Origin: Henricia sp. BOLD:AAB3569
Taxonomy: Eukaryota; Echinodermata; Asteroidea; Spinulosida; Echinasteridae
Assembly: GCA_037783545.1 (NCBI GenBank)
Contig: JBBELK010000517.1
Location: 930,001 to 994,000, forward strand
Reading direction: 5' to 3'
Length of the DNA stretch: 64,000 bases
Of the stretch, positions 1 to 11,245 are shown in pieces. The translations under genes and the position numbers were made by a program. Under the pieces are notes generated by a model. The model saw only the letters and a program-made list of their open reading frames with translations. It made no database searches and was not told the DNA's origin. Position 1 is the first letter of the stretch. Each line of letters opens with the position of its first letter.

Positions 1-239
1 TTCATAAGGTCATATATTCTTTATATGCTGATGGTAATTGTTCTCTAAAGTCCGGTAATAAAAAAAAAATCCAGAAGTGTCACGACGAAAGAGGGGCAAT
101 GGAATGACCAGCAAGGGATTTTTCACTCCACTGGCCTGGGTAACAACAGATATCTTCACCTGATTTTCAGAGAAAAGTGGCATGTTTTGGCAAACCAGAA
201 AAAAAGGAGATGATTTGTAAACCACAAGAAAATTGTAAT

Positions 240-313
240 GCCCCGACTGGGATTTGAAGCCAGATCCTTGGCATACATGGCCAACTGCTCTATACCAACT
301 GAGCTGTCTGGGC
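240..313 (-). pseudogene. tRNA-Thr(TGT)-like sequence, SINE head or tRNA pseudogene
   Basis: A 74-nt sequence folds as a tRNA: 7-bp acceptor stem with one mismatch, D-arm carrying an A-box-like CAGCTCAGTTGG, a perfect 5-bp anticodon stem TTGGC/GCCAA around a 7-nt loop CATGTAT, and a T-arm with a B-box-like CTTCAAATCCC. Position 33 is A, not the invariant T, and the T stem is damaged. A functional tRNA-Thr is therefore unlikely. The flanking sequence recurs elsewhere in the window next to similar heads, so a tRNA-derived SINE is the better reading. Confidence 0.6.
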
Positions 314-384
314 ATCCCTTCGGCGAATCACAACAATATCGTGCTTGCCACTTTTTGTTGTGATGCTCCACGAGATTTTGTGAA

Positions 385-480
385 GCTCCGACGGGATGCC
401 CAGATAGCTCAGTCGGGGCATTGCAATTTTCCTGTTTCTAAATTCATCTCAAATTGTCAATCCTATCATATACCCCATTA
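385..480 (+). repeat. Internally deleted tRNA-derived SINE fragment
   Basis: The motif GATGCCCAGATAGCTCAG runs straight into TCGGGGCATTGCAATTTTCC, so the head joins the 3' acceptor side with the middle of the tRNA-like part deleted. The tail (aattgtcaatcctatcatat and following) recurs near 44930-44960 and 56955-56985, beside tRNA-like heads at 45180 and 56750. This marks one dispersed SINE family. Confidence 0.5.
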
Positions 481-506
481 TACAGAGATAAAAGAGTATA
501 CATTAC

Positions 507-695
507 TGGCACGTGGGCTTTCCATTTCGTACAGCATCCACTCGTCGGCTCGGAACGGAGCGTGGAACCAAATGGAATGATCCAAGGACATCATCTGCCC
601 AAGCCGGATTCCTGTGTGAGGCATGTATGCTGTCCCCGACAGGAATACATCCGAAATGTATGCTGCTGCACAACAATGGATATTGTCATCACCAC
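507..695 (-). CDS. ACOT8: ACOT8 coding exon 5 (catalytic Asp)
   Basis: 189 nt, acceptor tttgccag|GTGGTG, donor GTGCCA|GTAATG. It encodes IHCCAAAYISDVFL, then SLDHSIWFHAPFRADEWMLY and EMESPRA. It carries the second hotdog fold and the catalytic Asp. It ends in phase 1, so another coding exon must follow at coordinates below 1. Confidence 0.9.
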
Positions 696-3600
696 CTGGC
701 AAAAAAGCAAAACGCATTAGTTTCCATCAACAAGTCCCATTTTGCAACAAAATTACTCTTTTTATTCATACCCAGCACAAATTGTGACAATTTGTGATGT
801 AACTGTGCACAGAGGACGGTCTGGTTGGCGTAGTGGTTCTTTTCTCGCCTTTCACCTCTGGCGTCCGGGGTTCGAATCCGGGGCGTGTATGTGGATTGGG
901 TTTGCAGTCCCTACTTGACCGTGTGGGCCATGGACTATTTACAATGGACAGGGCATTCCTTTTATGTTTTGTGCAGCCGCAGTGGCGTACCGAGGGGGTG
1001 CAATATTTTTAATGTATAGGGCCTACATAAAAACAAGCTTTTGCTTTGACCAAGTAGGCCTATGCGTTTGCTGGCTTGTAGTGTTTCAAGATTCCCAAAT
1101 AGGATCTTGAGCTTTGCTTATCACACAATATTTACATTTATTAGGAGCCGTCTATAAAGTACATACGAACGAAATGCCAAAAGTTTAGAACCCAAAGTAA
1201 TTTAGGGAAGCTTTAAAAAAGCTGTGGAAACATATATCGTGTTACATGTGACATCACATATACGATTTTGGCTGACAACCCATTTTTGAAAAATAACTCA
1301 ATTAATTATGTGCTAAGCAATTTTTGTGTGCTTAGCAGCACCATGAAATTGGGCCATGTTGGGTGCGCATCACCATCAGTACGAGACTACATGTACCTCA
1401 AAGTCCCAGCCTAGTCGAGGCAAAAATTGAAACTGCATGGACAAAAACAGACAGCTCTCCTCACCTAACTGTCCTTTAACCCGAGCCCAGAGCAGCCTTC
1501 GGGGTTCGGAGCATTGCTTCTGAATGAGTACATCGAGGTCTGCATGTCTAAATTCTAGTAGTAATCCTGATCCTTCAGCACGACGCATTTTGGTTTTTGC
1601 CTCTTCTGAAGCACCACTGTGAAAAGATTTAAAAGCTGCTTTTTTTGGTCACAAATTACAACCAAGCCCCTAGTTGCTTTTCACCGCTTTGTGTCGTACC
1701 AAATATTAACCCTAATATGTGTTGAGGTATTGCCATATACCTCAACACATATATATAGGCCTAAGTGTGTCATTTTGATGCATTTGTAAAAATACTCTTT
1801 CCATGTTACAAATTCCTGTGCAATTTCTAAATACATTGTGTAGTTCCTTTCTATATAGTAGGTGAGCTGGTTCTATAAAACCATAAAACCTGTATTATGT
1901 ATTGTATTACCAGCACCATGATAGCATTGCCGATATAGCTGTGGAGTTTTGATAAGCGGTGCTACATCACTCAATGTCTGCAAATTGTTAAGCACCATGC
2001 ATTTGCCGACAAAATTCAATCATAGGGGGGTTGGGGGTTGGGGTGGGGGTGTGTGTCTCACACCCCCCCCCCCCCGCCCCCCACCCCCCACCCCCCCCCC
2101 CCCCCCCCCCCCCCATTCCCCCTAAGATAGCGACGCCGCTGGATTTATTCATTACGATTTGAAACCGTAGTCCACACGTACAGCGAGCACGCATTGCATT
2201 TTACAGCTGATACGTAGGACACAACGTGATACTATGGTAGCGACAATGCGAGGCCAAATTTGCATATGACGTCCATCATCACGGTCTGTTTCCGCCAAGA
2301 ACTCTACAAAGTATAACCATGGAGGTAGGAATAACACAGACTAGCCCCATGGCTTTACACAGGCACCACGGCCGGCCAGGTTTCGAACCCGCAACATCAA
2401 GCTAAACCACTCAGCCAATGAATTCATTTCACCACAACCCTTCCCCCTCTCCTCCCCATCCAAGCCCATGGGGCAACCTACCTCATGTATTTCTCAATTA
2501 ACTCGTTCATGCTGACTAGAGTCTCTGGCATGGGAACATTAGGCATGGTGTACTGATGGTTGTACGGTGACTCCTCCTTGACGTGGAAGGAAATGATCAT
2601 GATGAAGATGGTTAGGCCATTTTGGATGGCGTAAATGCACCGATTTGAGAAACTTCTGCCATCGCGAAGATTCTCCACGCGGTACACGACTGGAATGGAT
2701 GTACTGCCTGTGGAGGAATAAGCACAGCACGATAGGATTGGATGATACGAACTCAGGAATTGTGATTCTCTTCGGATTCAATTCCTTTGTAAAACAAAAC
2801 TTCCAATTTGAATTCTATTTTCAAAACAAAATTGGGCACTAATATCTCGCATGTGATACAAAATTACAAATGTTTTTTTTTTTCATTTTTGTAATGCCTG
2901 AACAGATTATTGTCTGGTAATTCCTGAAATTTCCAAGACGATGAAAATCGATTCCTCCGAAAGACAATTCTGATTCCTAACTTGAAATAAATTATTATCG
3001 ACTCCGGAGAGAATTCGCTAAAGTACAGTGGCTATGTTCAGACAATTTGCTAACAGAGTCTTCAGAAACAAATTTTGACAGGTGACCTTTCTCCAGCCAC
3101 CAGCTGGGAACACACAGTACCATGCAGAAAGACAAAAAATTATGAAGTAGTGAAAATGTTGGTATGTATGGGGCCTAATAATCACCATAGATATGAAATA
3201 ACCAAAGATGAGAGAACGAACAAGCATATGGCGATATGGGATTCTAACCCGAGACCTCTGACTCGATGGACTGATACTCAAGCTGAGCTACAAATGAGAA
3301 ATAGTGGTATACACTGGTATACTCCACCGGGTTTTCCTAAGGTTGCATATGTGCAACTCTTGGTGTTGCATGTATGTGCAACTGAGCCAAGTAACAAACA
3401 TAGAAGACAGCTTATCACCATGCACACACGAAAATAAAATCACCGAACATTTGATGAGAACAAAATCGTAGTCCTCAAACTCCTCAGTGAGATTCCAACC
3501 CGAAGAGATCCAGCACACTCTTCTTTCTGGTTTAAGAAAACTTGACAAATTGGTTAGGCCATATGCTATACTGAAGTCATACTCAGGGTGTCTTTTCAAA

Positions 3601-5091
3601 CATAATTAAACGTTCACATGCACGACAAATGTCATTCCTACGTTTTAGCTACTGGCACTTCATCAAAACGAATAACCAAAATCCACACCCCTTAAAAAAC
3701 CTAAGTCACGGGGTAAAGCAAGAAGGGGTAAGCCTCGGGGTAAACAATTAGCTTCTTTAGTATATAGACGAATTTCACATTAGCCTGTTCTGCGCACTTC
3801 CGCATTGAAACCGAAGCTATTCGCGTCAAATCGGCAGTACGCATGCGTAACAAGTACAGTATTGTGCAGTGACTGAGGGCGTGTTTGTTTCGGACGGATC
3901 TAGATTCAGATCTGCGCAGATCCAAGGTGAACTCGTTTACTTTGAGATCTGTGATCTGTGGAATCCTTCTCGAGAGATGGTTCAGCGCTAGATCCAAAAT
4001 GACGACGTAAACATCGCAGAGATTTTGTGTGAGTAAAACCGTGTCGTTTCAGTTTTCAGAGGCAAGACACGAAAATGCTTGTTTATTCACGACGAATGTC
4101 GTGGAAGAAATTTGGAACAGAAATTTGACAAATTTGGTAAATAAATTGCAATTCACGTGATTTGAGATGCGAGTAGAGAGCGGTTTCGTTTGTTTCTGCG
4201 CGGTAAAACAGATCGGGAATATCTGGATTCGGATCTGTCATGAAACAAACGCGCCCTCTGTGTGTGCGTGTGCTGTTCTGTGTGGCATGTAGGACTGTCT
4301 ACGTGCATTCACTAATTGCATGAATGCACATCACCTGCAAATGCAACTCGCCTGCGTGCATGAAGAAGCAATGCAGCGAGTTGATATACAATTCAGACTG
4401 GACCGTCCTGCGAGCAGCAAGCATAGCCTGGCAGATCACCTGTCCTCCATAAAGTCGCTTATATCCATATTCTGCCCAGTGATTTGATGCTCTGAAATTA
4501 CAGATACGTGTACATCAGATATAATTTCATGGTACAAAAATATTATACATTAACCATCACCACAGACGAATCAGTAAGATTTGGAAATATTATATGTAGG
4601 CCTACAGGCAGTAGCAGGGACCCCATGCACAGTATGGAACAAAGTTAGAGAAAGTTGTTTAAAACTAAAATTGTGACAATTTTCTCTATTATTTTTTAGT
4701 GCTTATCGATCGTCAAACTAGCATTTTCACATGGTTTATAGGACAGGTCATAAACCAAATCCCCGGTGTACGTGTATGGTAATCTTGCCTAAACCACAAT
4801 CTTGATTGAGCTAAGTTCCTCATTTTCCCACCTGTAACCCAGGCAGAACACCCCAACTCCACTGAGTCCAGTGGATGTCAAATGCATTGACGTTGTTGAA
4901 TTGACATAAACGTTTCACAGTGGCGATGCCAATGACCTGGTGACTATGCCGACATTTACGTTATAGTATTTGTAAAAGACATTTTACCTGTACAAATTAT
5001 GCTCAATTCTTTCTAGATCCAGCACGGCTTCAGTCAATTTACTTGGCTGAACTATCTCTTCAGCTTCGGAAACTCTTGACTCAGCTGCCAT
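507..5091 (-). CDS. ACOT8: Acyl-CoA thioesterase 8 (ACOT8-like), five of about six coding exons
   Basis: Hydrolyses acyl-CoAs to free fatty acid and CoA, in peroxisomes in the known family (TesB double-hotdog fold). Exons in order are 5091-4988, 4491-4348, 2703-2482, 1547-1465 and 695-507. They join in frame (phases 2, 2, 2, 1) to about 247 residues. Family landmarks in order are VLDLERIEHNLYR near the start, YGGQVICQAM, SLHCFFMHAGD, VYRVENLRDGRSFS, EPRRLLWAR and SLDHSIWFHAPFRAD. The Asp in SLDHS (about residue 223) is the catalytic Asp of the family. The C-terminal exon, about 70 residues with the AQEG Gln and the usual peroxisomal SKL tail, is not in the window. Introns 2 and 3 hold repeats. 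No broken frame is seen, so the gene looks functional. Confidence 0.9.
814..930 (+). repeat. tRNA-derived SINE (family 1), 5' head
   Basis: Carries a degenerate A box (GGTTGGCGTAGTGG) and a perfect B box GGTTCGAATCC at 869-879, followed by the family body GTATGTGGATTGGGTTTGCA. Opposite-strand copies with the same head lie at 6557-6850 and 47766-48044. It sits inside the last identified ACOT8 intron. Confidence 0.75.
1465..1547 (-). CDS. ACOT8: ACOT8 coding exon 4
   Basis: 83 nt, acceptor gaatttag|ACATGC, donor TTAG|GTGAGG. It encodes HADLDVLIQKQ and CSEPRRLLWARVKGQL, matching the inter-hotdog segment EPRxLxWxRAKG of the family. Confidence 0.84.
2020..2115. repeat. G- and C-rich low-complexity tract
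   Basis: GGGGTTGGGGGTTGGGGTGGGGGTG is followed by long C runs. Both strands could form G-quadruplex or triplex structures. Run lengths in such tracts are unreliable in assemblies. It lies in ACOT8 intron 3. Confidence 0.8.
2482..2703 (-). CDS. ACOT8: ACOT8 coding exon 3
   Basis: 222 nt, phase 2-2. It encodes TSIPVVYRVENLRDGRSFS, FIMIISFHVKE and ETLVSMNELIEKYM. The acceptor is the second AG of ccacaggcag|TACATCC, chosen because only that one restores HAGD-TSIPVVYRV. The donor is ATGAG|GTAGGT. Confidence 0.88.
3876..4257. mobile_element. MITE of about 380 bp with 16-bp inverted ends
   Basis: The left end AGGGCGTGTTTGTTTC and the right end GAAACAAACGCGCCCT are inverted repeats with one mismatch. 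The interior repeats the GATC-rich theme (cggacggatctagattcaga, ggattcggatctgtc) near both ends. No coding capacity. Inserted in ACOT8 intron 2. Target duplication is unclear. Confidence 0.65.
4348..4491 (-). CDS. ACOT8: ACOT8 coding exon 2
   Basis: The acceptor is aatttcag|AGCATC and the exon is 144 nt, phase 2-2. It carries RLYGGQVICQAMLAA and SLHCFFMHAG of the first hotdog fold. The donor used is GCGA|GTTGCA. A nearby GTGATG donor 14 nt further on would shift the frame and lose the family motif HAGD-x-x-xPVVYRV. Confidence 0.86.
4988..5091 (-). CDS. ACOT8: ACOT8 coding exon 1
   Basis: Starts at ATG (5091-5089) and encodes MAAESRVSEAEEIVQ... ending VLDLERIEHNLY plus AG of a split Arg codon. 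The donor is TACAG|GTAAAA. The family's N-terminal VLxLExLxxxLFRG motif fixes the start and strand. Confidence 0.88.
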
Positions 5092-5152
5092 ATCTCAATT
5101 ACTTCAAAAGAAAAGAACAAAAACTATCCCCATTTCATAATCCCAAAACTTT

Positions 5153-5655
5153 CCTTAAAGATAGTATACATGATTGGTAAACTGTTACAAATAGTTTTAT
5201 CCCCCTGTGTGATTGAAGGTATGCATGATTAAAACCAACCTGAGCAAAAACCAGCTCCGAACTTCGTCTAACTTTTGAGTACAACAGTAAAAAAAAAAGG
5301 GTTTGCAGCCATTTCGCCCTGAACCATTTCACCCTGTAAATTAACCACGGCCTGTGCACGAAGTGGTTTTGACGCGAAGTAGCATTTGGGCGATGTAGTG
5401 TTTGGACGAAGTGATTTGGGGCGAAATGGCACTCGGGCGAAGTGGTTTGGGGCGAAATGGTTTTGGGGCGAATTGAATTTTCGTCTCATGGGACGAAACA
5501 AATAATTGTTTTACTTATTTCTCAAAGACTATAGGACTTTAGACAAAACAATTTCAGGGGAAGTTTTCTACGGTCATTATGTTTATATTGTGTAAGTTAT
5601 AGGCGTAAATCTGTGAACATTTATGATTTTCGAGATACCGATCATGTATACTGCC
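5153..5655. repeat. Dispersed repeat A, copy 1
   Basis: A segment starting ccttaaagatagtatacatg and ending near the gatcatgtatactgcctttt region recurs at 17601-18065 in the same orientation. Its centre is built of the short inverted words CATTTCGCCC and GGGCGAAATGG, a local hairpin-forming block. It lies immediately upstream of ACOT8. No coding capacity. Confidence 0.75.
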
Positions 5656-5768
5656 TTTTGCATGGTGCCCGGAAGTTCGACACGCCGTGGGACGTTAAAC
5701 GGTCCTCGGCATGTGATTGTCGTAAAGTTTTGGCTGGCTCTGACCTTAGACAAAACTTAGCTACTAAA

Positions 5769-6178
5769 CTAAACTCCTCAAAAAAAGTTCGGAAAGTCAA
5801 GTTTGACTGACGATTTCTCTCTTGTTACTGAATCATTTCCCTTAAATTTGGTATCATTGGAAAGCCCTGTCATTCCTCTTTACAGTGATGTGTCTTTTGT
5901 TATGATTAATTATTTAGGGGATGTGCAGTATAGCGGAACACAGGGGTGGGTGGAAAGTGAAATGTCACAAAATTTACTGCTATTGTCATGCAGTGCATTC
6001 CCCTTTTGCTTGGAGGATGGGAATGTGTCATTGCACTTTTTGACAAAAGCAATGCTTTGTTATGATTAAGCAATTGGAGGATGTGAAGCTGTGCTGCACA
6101 TCCCCCAATTGCTTAATCATAACAAAGAGAGAAATCGTCAGTCAAACTTGACTTTCCGAACCTTTTTGAGGAGTTTTT
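5769..6178. mobile_element. Foldback element with about 55-bp inverted ends
   Basis: The left arm (5769-5826, with gaaagtcaagtttgactgac) is the reverse complement of the right arm (6117-6178). Beside the right arm, 6061-6121 is itself a palindrome: atgattaagcaattgg against ccaattgcttaatcat. Open frames within it are by-products. No transposase. Confidence 0.65.
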
Positions 6179-6556
6179 AGGCTATACCTTATCGGTTCGA
6201 ATACACCCACTTTACCGAACGTGCCTTGCCCGTCGTCGCGAGCTAAAATCACGGAAGGAAAAATCAACAGGATAAATAACATGCCTGTTCGTGGTCAAAC
6301 AGACAATGGGGTTAATTTCTCTCTATCGAATAACTGAAAACACGGTGTTTCTATTGTACAACGATGTATACGTATATGACTTTCCCCATTCACACAGTAC
6401 ACAATTCTGCGTGATATTATAGGCCTACTAGTATTTAGTATAGGTGCATTGACCTGTGATTTTCTTGTCGGCGCAATGATTCCACATACTTCCGTTCAGG
6501 CTATAGCTCACTGCCGAGTACACACCTCTTTCTTTCCTGCTATAGTCTATGACCCG

Positions 6557-6850
6557 ATACGATGTTGTTGTTGTTAATTTTATGGCATATTCGGCAACTG
6601 AGGCCCTTTATGCCATCAACTAGGCCTATACGGTTTTAGCTTTAGGCCTAACTGTGACTTGAGATGACGAAGAAGGCGTTGCAGTTTTAGAAGTGGGAGG
6701 AAAACCCTCAGAGAAATCCCTGGGAAAAACCCACGCGGTCAAGTAGGGGTACTGCAAACCCAATCCACATATACACGCCCCGGATTCGAGCCCGGGACGC
6801 CAGAGGTGAAAGGCAAGGAAAGAACCACTACGCCAACCCGACCGCCCGTC
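6557..6850 (-). repeat. tRNA-derived SINE (family 1), near full length
   Basis: In minus-strand order: tRNA-like head with B box GGCTCGAATCC at about 6782, body (gtttgcagtacccctacttg), central ggcataaagggcctcagttg and a GTT/AAC microsatellite tail at 6557-6570. It aligns with 47766-48044 over its whole length. Confidence 0.78.
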
Positions 6851-6859
6851 GATACGATG

Positions 6860-7940
6860 TCCACAATGAGACTACCCCCAATATCCCATGCTAACCGTAA
6901 TAAATTTATTTATTAATTATTCTGAATTGACATCTTGCCTCCGTAATTGTGTAAAACTGTTTTTCATGCGGATAAGCGCAGCGAAGTATAGCATGAAACA
7001 TATACTTTACAATGTATAGAGACTGGGAACCGATCATTGTGATTATGTCGGCCAAATACCGTATGTTCTTATACTAATAATAGGCATTTTATACTACAAA
7101 AAAACCTTCGTGGCTTTAATAATAGGCTTCATGTACACAGGTTTCCAACTACCAACTTTAGCTTAGGCAATAAGATCCTGTCACTATCGAAGTGGTTAAC
7201 ACACAAAACTGTTGCAAACTCAGTGCTTACCAACCAGCAGGACCTGTAATAAAATCCCACTGTAAAATTAGTGGCCTCGCGTTTGGACCGTATCAGAGTC
7301 TTTTTTAAAGGCAAAATTTAAAAATAGCCTCCTAGGGTCGAAACGTGAAGCCACAAATTCTACAGTGTGATTATCAATATAAAGTGGTATTGATTTGCCG
7401 TCACTTTATTCAAATCCGCATATAACACAGCAAAATGCAATGTACCAAAAGGTCTATACAAAGATGGACTTTGCCATGTCTGTTGCCCTTTGTACTTTTG
7501 CCTCTCGGGCTGCAGATAGTCTGCATGCGATCGAAAGGGGGAACCAATATTCGGTCTTGGCACAAGACTACTGGCATCTTAAAAAGAGCCCACACCAACA
7601 TCGTGGCCCAAGAATTTCGTACGACGAAAAATATCGGGTTCATTACCGTGCACGGACACCCAGGATTTTCCTCGTTATGACATAGGTTATGTAAAAATGT
7701 TAGTTTGATAAAAGAAAACAGCAAAATTAGGAGGGAAAGGTGTCATAAATTTACTAATAAAAAACTTTAAATGTTTGAGAGTTGTGCCATATATAGTGTA
7801 TGGGGTCTGAGTTTATCTGATGTGTCGAAATCCTGTCTAAATTGTAGCTGGCCCAGTTTGATCATGGAGCTATAAAAGGATTGATGCAGGGAAAACTGAT
7901 TTTAGTCTGACAATTACACCTCTGTTTTTTAAAGATAATT
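6860..7940. other. Intergenic sequence with no recognised feature
   Basis: AT-rich sequence. Overlapping short open frames on both strands at 7395-7724 show no recognisable domain, signal peptide or splice context. Confidence 0.5.
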
Positions 7941-7949
7941 TTACATACG

Positions 7950-9200
7950 TAATTTGTGTGTTTTCCATGAAAGTTTGTTATCAATAAAGATGCCCAGAAA
8001 TTTCACATTGTCGACTTCATTAATTTTATTATTTTCAATACAAATGTCTTTCGGCAACTTTCTTAGAGAATTACTAAATAACATACAACACGTTTTCTTA
8101 ATATTTAACGATAATTTGTTAGCCTTTATCCAGTTAGATAGGTCCTATGTTTTTTAGTTCACTGTTGACTACATTTATTAACATTGTGTAGAAATATTTT
8201 TATGACTGAAGAATAAGTTAGAAGAATCGGCAAAAAAGTATATATTTACATTTTCCAGCATAGTACGACCGGTTAGGGGTTAGGGATATTAAGACGACCG
8301 GCTGTGTTAGGACGACCGATCGTCGGTCGTCTTAACGACTTTTTGCTCTAAAACCATATTTTTAGGTCAAAAATCATTTGTATTAGGTTTCTCACCATTT
8401 TTATTAGGGTTGTAACCATTTCGGTCTAGTTCGAAAAACATTTTTATGAGAACTTTAAAGGCACAGGCTCGTCAGCAATGCGCGCCCGCCAAATGTGTGC
8501 CACGCAATACGCAGCTCCATAGCAAAGGCATGGAGCTGCGTGTTTCGAGCACGAATTTGGCGGGCGCGCATTGCTGACGAGCCTGTGCCTTTAAGTCGAG
8601 AAAATTGGTGTTTTAGTGGTCCCCCAGAGCACTCTGCCCGAAACGGTCGTCCTATGCTGTAAAAAGTAAGTATATATATACATGCTAAAATATCTGAAGA
8701 TTTATTCAAATCATTGATATATATTTTAAAAAGAACTAGTCCAAGGATTGATCCCTGGGGAATGCCACATGTTACCGATCGAGAGGAAGATGTGTGTCCA
8801 TTAATTACAACTCTGTTTTCTTAGCGACAGATAGCTTCTGAACCAGTCAAGAGGAATACCTCGTATGCCGTGATGGGAGAGTTTGTCATAAAGTATGTCA
8901 TAAAGTATCAAAGTAACGCTTTTAAAAAGTCGACAAAAATACCCAGAGTGTGCTTAGAACTTTCAAATGCAGATGTAATTGTGTTACATAGCTGAAGTAT
9001 AGCGCGAGTCGTTGAATGTCGAGACCTGAAACCAAATTGAAAATTTGATAAGATATTGTTTATCTGCAAAAACTCTACAGTTCTAATATAAACAATCTTC
9101 TCAAGTATTTTAGAAAAGCTAGGTATACACTGAAATCGGTCTATAATTACCAACTTGGTCTGGTTCATGCACCATTTTTATATATATGAATAACCTTAGC
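7950..9200 (-). pseudogene. Broken non-LTR retrotransposon reverse transcriptase
   Basis: Reading the minus strand from 9200 down, RT words appear in order: an NYRPIS-like word, FSKILEKIVY, NNILSNFQFGFRSRHSTT, LGIFVDFLKA (motif A region), HGIRGIPLDWFRSYLS, CGIPQGSILG (motif B) and IYINDL. After a break at about 8690-8165 come WIKANKLSLNIKK and VKFLGIFIDNKLSW near 8130-7960. The FADD catalytic box is missing, and several frameshifts and stops occur. It resembles CR1/Jockey-type elements. The break holds a palindromic MITE (8455-8594) in unrelated sequence, so the element was dead before or when that DNA arrived. Confidence 0.75.
8455..8594. mobile_element. Palindromic MITE, TTAA family 1, copy 1
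   Basis: TTAA, then AGGCACAGGCTCGTCAGCAA, mirrored by TTGCTGACGAGCCTGTGCCT and TTAA. The whole element of about 136 bp is one long hairpin. TTAA target sites are typical of piggyBac-type transposition. Other copies lie at 11246 and 12160. Confidence 0.8.
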
Positions 9201-9219
9201 TATTTTTTAAATCGGAAGG

Positions 9220-9900
9220 AACAACAACAGTTAATAACGATACATTTTTTATATGCGTAAGGGGTTCAGAAATGGAATATTTTAAAGTGAGTGAACTATA
9301 CCTCTATTTGCCAAAATTTGGAACGGGAGAAGCCCGATTGTCACGCAATGTTATATTTGAGAATACTTCTTTTTACTAAAAGCTGGTGTTTTGAAACCAA
9401 TTGTTTTATTCAGCACCCCCAAATTTGGTAAAATCGACATGTTACCAACTTTTTCTTTAAAAAAATGCTTCTTTTTCATGCCTTAAATCAACCCTTACTT
9501 AAAAATGTCGCCTAGACTAGAATAATGCAGTCTCATATAAAATGAATCGATAGAAATGTGGACCAACGTGGTTTTCAGCAAATGTGATTCTCAGCTCAGC
9601 AACAACGTCCTTAATACAATAAAGGTAAATTGAGTTACACAAGAATTACATAACCAATAGAAATTACTCGCACCAAATATATATGCATGCATGCATGCGA
9701 TTACACACAGACACAAGTTCTGAAATTACATACACTTCATACATGTCATGTACTAGTATACAGTCATTACATGTATATCATTTGCAGATAATAAAGAACA
9801 ATGCTGATAAAATGACGGAAAAATTTCAGCCACAAAGACGCAGTATAATACTTCAGATTAGTTCAGAAAACCTTTAAAAAATCCATACGTGGTTTTGTGT
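9220..9900. other. AT-rich intergenic DNA, no gene seen
   Basis: Only a short (ATGC)n run near 9684-9700 stands out. No exon-like segment or RNA gene is recognisable. Confidence 0.5.
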
Positions 9901-9904
9901 TGAA

Positions 9905-10080
9905 TGAATGGTAAAAACATTTCCAGAAACGATTTTTACTTTTCGAAAAGCACTTTCAGTTGGGAATTTCTCAAAGGTAGCATTTTACACGGGAAAAATC
10001 GTGTGTGCAGTGTTTGTTATCATTATCAACACTTTTAGTCGGGTTTTTCTTACATCGCCTTCTAGTAGTCCCTCTTTAAT
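9905..10080. repeat. Dispersed repeat, relative at 52785-52900
   Basis: gcactttcagttgggaattt, then a ttttacacgggaaaaat word and atcaacacttttag, match in order cattcagttggcaatttctt, catttcacacggaaaat and atcaacacttttac at 52785-52900. This is an old, diverged pair with no coding capacity. Confidence 0.5.
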
Positions 10081-10125
10081 TGACCACCACGCGGTAAACA
10101 CTTTAATCATTACGCCATATTCGTA

Positions 10126-10617
10126 TTACGAAGCCCGGGAAGGGACAGGGGGAGTTTTCTTTTTGGCCGCCGCTATTTCGTGCCCACGATTTAGTAATTC
10201 GTGCCCACGATTTAGTAATTCGTGCCCACGATTTAGTAATTCGTGCCCAAGATTTAGTAATTCGTGCCCAAGATTTAGTAATTCGTGCCCACGAATTATT
10301 AAATCGTGCGCGCGATTTAACAATTCGTGCATGCCCACGATTTATTAATTCCACGATTTATAAATTTACAAATTATCAATTTGTACCCTATTTTTGTCCC
10401 AAGACCTTTGGTTGAACCGTGCACACCTTGGACATGAATTAGCTAAATCGTGGGCACGAATAAGCTTAATCGTGGGCACGAATTACTAAATCGTGGGCAC
10501 GAATTACTAAATCGTGGGCACGAATTATTAAATCGTGTGCACGAATTACTAAATCGTGCGCACGAATTAGCGGCGGCCCAAAAAAATCCACCCCTGTCCC
10601 TTCCCAGGCTTCGTATT
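10126..10617. mobile_element. Foldback element whose arms are 21-bp minisatellites
   Basis: The outer ends ACGAAGCCCGGGAAGGGACA and TGTCCCTTCCCAGGCTTCGT are inverted, followed by GGCCGCCGC/GCGGCGGCC. The inner arms are opposed tandem arrays of TTCGTGCCCACGATTTAGTAA (about 7 units at 10180-10350) and its complement (about 5 units at 10444-10570). A non-repetitive centre separates them. Long open frames on both strands here only translate the repeat. Confidence 0.75.
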
Positions 10618-11245
10618 TTTCCGATTTAAAAGCCCCACGAAAATATATTTTAAAAAATCTTCACTCACGTTGAAGCGCAGCTGCTTAAATTGTGCCTTTT
10701 CACCACAAATACTCCTCTGAACAAAATATTGCTGCACCGAACTACTGGGTGTGAGATTCGTTTGAGAAGAAAACAAAATACACTTGGTTCCACTTGTAAA
10801 ATTCCACGTTTTTAATTGCAAAGGCCACAGCCGTTGTAAAGCGTGCCTTTTTTTTACCGGTTTCCACGATTTCCTCTTCATGGCGTGGTCGTCCCTCGTC
10901 GTGGTCTTTCGGGGTCGTCCAGACCGTATTCTGTCCTAAATTCGAAAAGTTCACGATTGCACTGTAAACAGCAGTGTTACTGCACTTACTTTTCGATTTC
11001 TTTGTTTGGTGAAGAAGCACAATTTGAGCCCTCTGAACTTTTGCGAGTGACATTTTTGTACCAATTTGTGTGGGGCTTTCAAACGGGAAAAAAGAGCGAA
11101 AAGTGGCGTAATAAGTGCCTATACTGCATGGTGCACATGGTCTATGAAATCACTGCATTCAGAAGAAAAGCGTACTTTTTTCAAAGGTGGTTTAAACCTT
11201 TGGCCACGACTGTATACATTTTTAGTTTGAAAGTTCTCATTTGAA

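Noticed and set aside
8908..9168. Active retrotransposon open frame
   Set aside because: RT words are real, but the frame is interrupted, the catalytic FADD box is missing and no endonuclease or 3' tail is found.
10103..10354. Several open frames with Arg/Lys- or Asn/Ser-rich repeats
   Set aside because: They only translate the 21-bp minisatellite in different frames and strands.
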